Source of the DNA: an uncultured Clostridia bacterium
GTDB taxonomy: Bacteria > Bacillota > Clostridia > TANB77 > CAG-508
Assembly: GCA_934177555.1 (NCBI GenBank)
Contig: CAKPPL010000074.1
Coordinates: 1-5,806 of the forward strand
DNA length: 5,806 nucleotides
Direction: 5' to 3'
The translations under genes were made by a program, and so were the position numbers. The notes beneath the pieces were generated by a model, which worked only from the letters and a program-made list of their open reading frames with translations, searched no databases and was not told where the DNA came from. Of the stretch, positions 5,421 through 5,806 are shown one piece after another; the stretch's first letter is position 1, and each line of letters opens with the position of its first letter.

Positions 5421-5496
5421 GCCCTTTGAGATTTTCTCCTTATAGTCGAAAACTCAAATCGGGTGAGAACAAAGGGCGACTATGTCGCTTTGTTCT
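5421..5496 (+). other. Structured non-coding element with competing helices and a possible pseudoknot
   Basis: This stretch is clearly richer in G and C than its surroundings and has no open reading frame of note. Helix A pairs GCCCTTTG (5421-5428) with CAAAGGGC (5470-5477) and, after a 5-base bulge, TTCTC (5434-5438) with GAGAA (5465-5469). Helix B pairs AGAACAAA (5466-5473) with TTTGTTCT (5489-5496) and GCGAC (5476-5480) with GTCGC (5484-5488), with a GG bulge and TAT loop. A and B exclude each other. ATAGTC (5442-5447), in the loop of A, can also pair with GACTAT (5478-5483) just outside A, as in an H-type pseudoknot. It may be a small RNA, a riboswitch-like leader or a dispersed repeat; it matches no RNA family I know. 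Confidence 0.5.
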
Positions 5497-5509
5497 AGTT
5501 ATAAATAAA

Positions 5510-5538
5510 AATAATATCTTTAATGTTTATAATTAAAG
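5510..5538. repeat. Palindromic repeat copy 1 (AT-rich, core in one orientation)
   Basis: AATAATATCTTTAA (5510-5523) starts this copy. CTTTAAT (5518-5524) and ATTAAAG (5532-5538) form a hairpin around GTTTATA. The same 14 bases begin copy 2 at 5660, where the core is flipped. Confidence 0.45.
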
Positions 5539-5600
5539 AAAAATTAAATTCTAAAAATCATTACATACTAACATTTACATAGAAATAAAATCTTATCCTT

Positions 5601-5634
5601 CAAGATATTTTTTCTATAAATATCTTGTTTTTAT
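5601..5634 (+). terminator. Orphan intrinsic terminator
   Basis: CAAGATATTT (5601-5610) pairs perfectly with AAATATCTTG (5618-5627) across TTTCTAT, followed by five T residues (5628-5632). No gene ends here: greA already has its own terminator over 190 bases upstream. It implies a non-coding transcript or a back-up stop before the prepilin gene. Confidence 0.75.
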
Positions 5635-5653
5635 ACTAAAAATAGCCTATAAT
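5625..5653 (+). promoter_or_regulatory. Candidate promoter of the prepilin-like gene
   Basis: An exact TATAAT (5648-5653) lies 17 bases after TTGTTT (5625-5630), a partial -35 that overlaps the right arm of the orphan terminator. Transcription would begin near 5660 with a leader of about 70 bases that starts at palindrome copy 2. Confidence 0.45.
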
Positions 5654-5659
5654 AATTTT

Positions 5660-5688
5660 AATAATATCTTTAAGTATAAACATTAAGG
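5660..5688. repeat. Palindromic repeat copy 2 (core inverted relative to copy 1)
   Basis: It begins with the same AATAATATCTTTAA (5660-5673) as copy 1. The core then reads the other way: TATAAACATTAA (5675-5686) is the exact reverse complement of 5520-5531. CTTTAA (5668-5673) and TTAAGG (5683-5688) can pair with one G-T wobble. Confidence 0.45.
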
Positions 5689-5731
5689 AAATTTGAAGCA
5701 GAAAACGAAAGAAATAAAAGGAGTGATGATT

Positions 5732-5806
5732 ATGGAAAATAAATATAGAAATAATCGAGGAATAACATTAATAGCACTTGTAGTAACAATAGTAGTATTA
5801 CTAATA
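5732..5806 (+). CDS. Type IV prepilin-like protein, N-terminus only (truncated by window end)
   Basis: Only 25 codons are visible. They form a textbook prepilin-type leader: a short basic start (MENKYRNNRG) ending in glycine at residue 10, then the hydrophobic ITLIALVVTIVVLLI. A prepilin peptidase would cut after G10 and methylate the new N-terminus; the hydrophobic helix then anchors the protein in the membrane or packs in a pilus core. The usual Glu at mature position 5 is Ala here, as in many GITLIALV proteins of Clostridia that I recall. The ATG at 5732 is chosen because AGGAG (5719-5723) lies 8 bases upstream; an ATG at 5726, two codons earlier, is too close. The rest of the protein, and so its precise type (major pilin, pseudopilin or a surface protein with this leader), lies beyond the window. 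Confidence 0.82.
   Translation, partial: MENKYRNNRGITLIALVVTIVVLLI

Noticed and set aside
5523..5582. Small open frame of 19 codons in the gap after greA
   Set aside because: No Shine-Dalgarno sequence upstream and it overlaps a palindromic repeat; such frames are expected by chance in this composition.
5373..5731. tRNA, CRISPR array or insertion-sequence remnant in the gene-free stretch
   Set aside because: No cloverleaf or T-loop word, no regularly spaced repeats and no transposase fragment in any frame.

Overview
The window reads as a chromosomal segment of a very AT-rich, spore-forming or formerly spore-forming Firmicute, most likely a member of the Clostridia. The signs are the low GC (by eye below about 30%, not counted), heavy use of AGA and ATA codons, strong AAGGAGG-type ribosome binding sites, a SpoIIM gene next to xerD, and a prepilin leader of the GITLIALVV style common in uncultured gut Clostridia. 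The lineage call is inference; no rRNA is present.

Layout. Positions 1-4140 hold a same-strand series with no recognisable internal terminator: the 3' end of ftsH (membrane AAA+ metalloprotease), a 250-aa protein that follows the HD-GYP domain pattern but has lost nearly all its metal ligands, an endonuclease-Q-like PHP/zinc-finger/helix-hairpin-helix protein, spoIIM (engulfment) and a xerD-type tyrosine recombinase. A clean intrinsic terminator at 4144-4175 closes the series. It also lies at the convergent end of a minus-strand flavin-reductase-like gene (4182-4679). A divergent promoter region (about 4700-4815) then leads to greA on the plus strand, which has its own leader hairpin and a strong terminator. 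From 5373 to 5731 there is no convincing gene. That stretch holds a compact GC-richer structured element, an orphan terminator, a pair of related palindromes and a promoter for the last gene, a type IV prepilin-like protein whose first 25 codons are in the window.

How the parts fit. FtsH (membrane protein quality control), the EndoQ-like nuclease (repair of deaminated DNA) and XerD (chromosome dimer resolution) are housekeeping functions, with SpoIIM as a sporulation gene embedded among them. The arrangement EndoQ-like/spoIIM/xerD recalls the neighbourhood of the Bacillus and Clostridium spoIIM-xerD region. The most unusual items are the catalytically degenerate HD-GYP-like protein directly upstream of the EndoQ-like gene, a possible helix that masks the spoIIM ribosome binding site, a dyad with a dif-arm-like word in front of xerD, and the structured non-coding element after greA. 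No CRISPR array, tRNA, rRNA or intact insertion sequence was seen.
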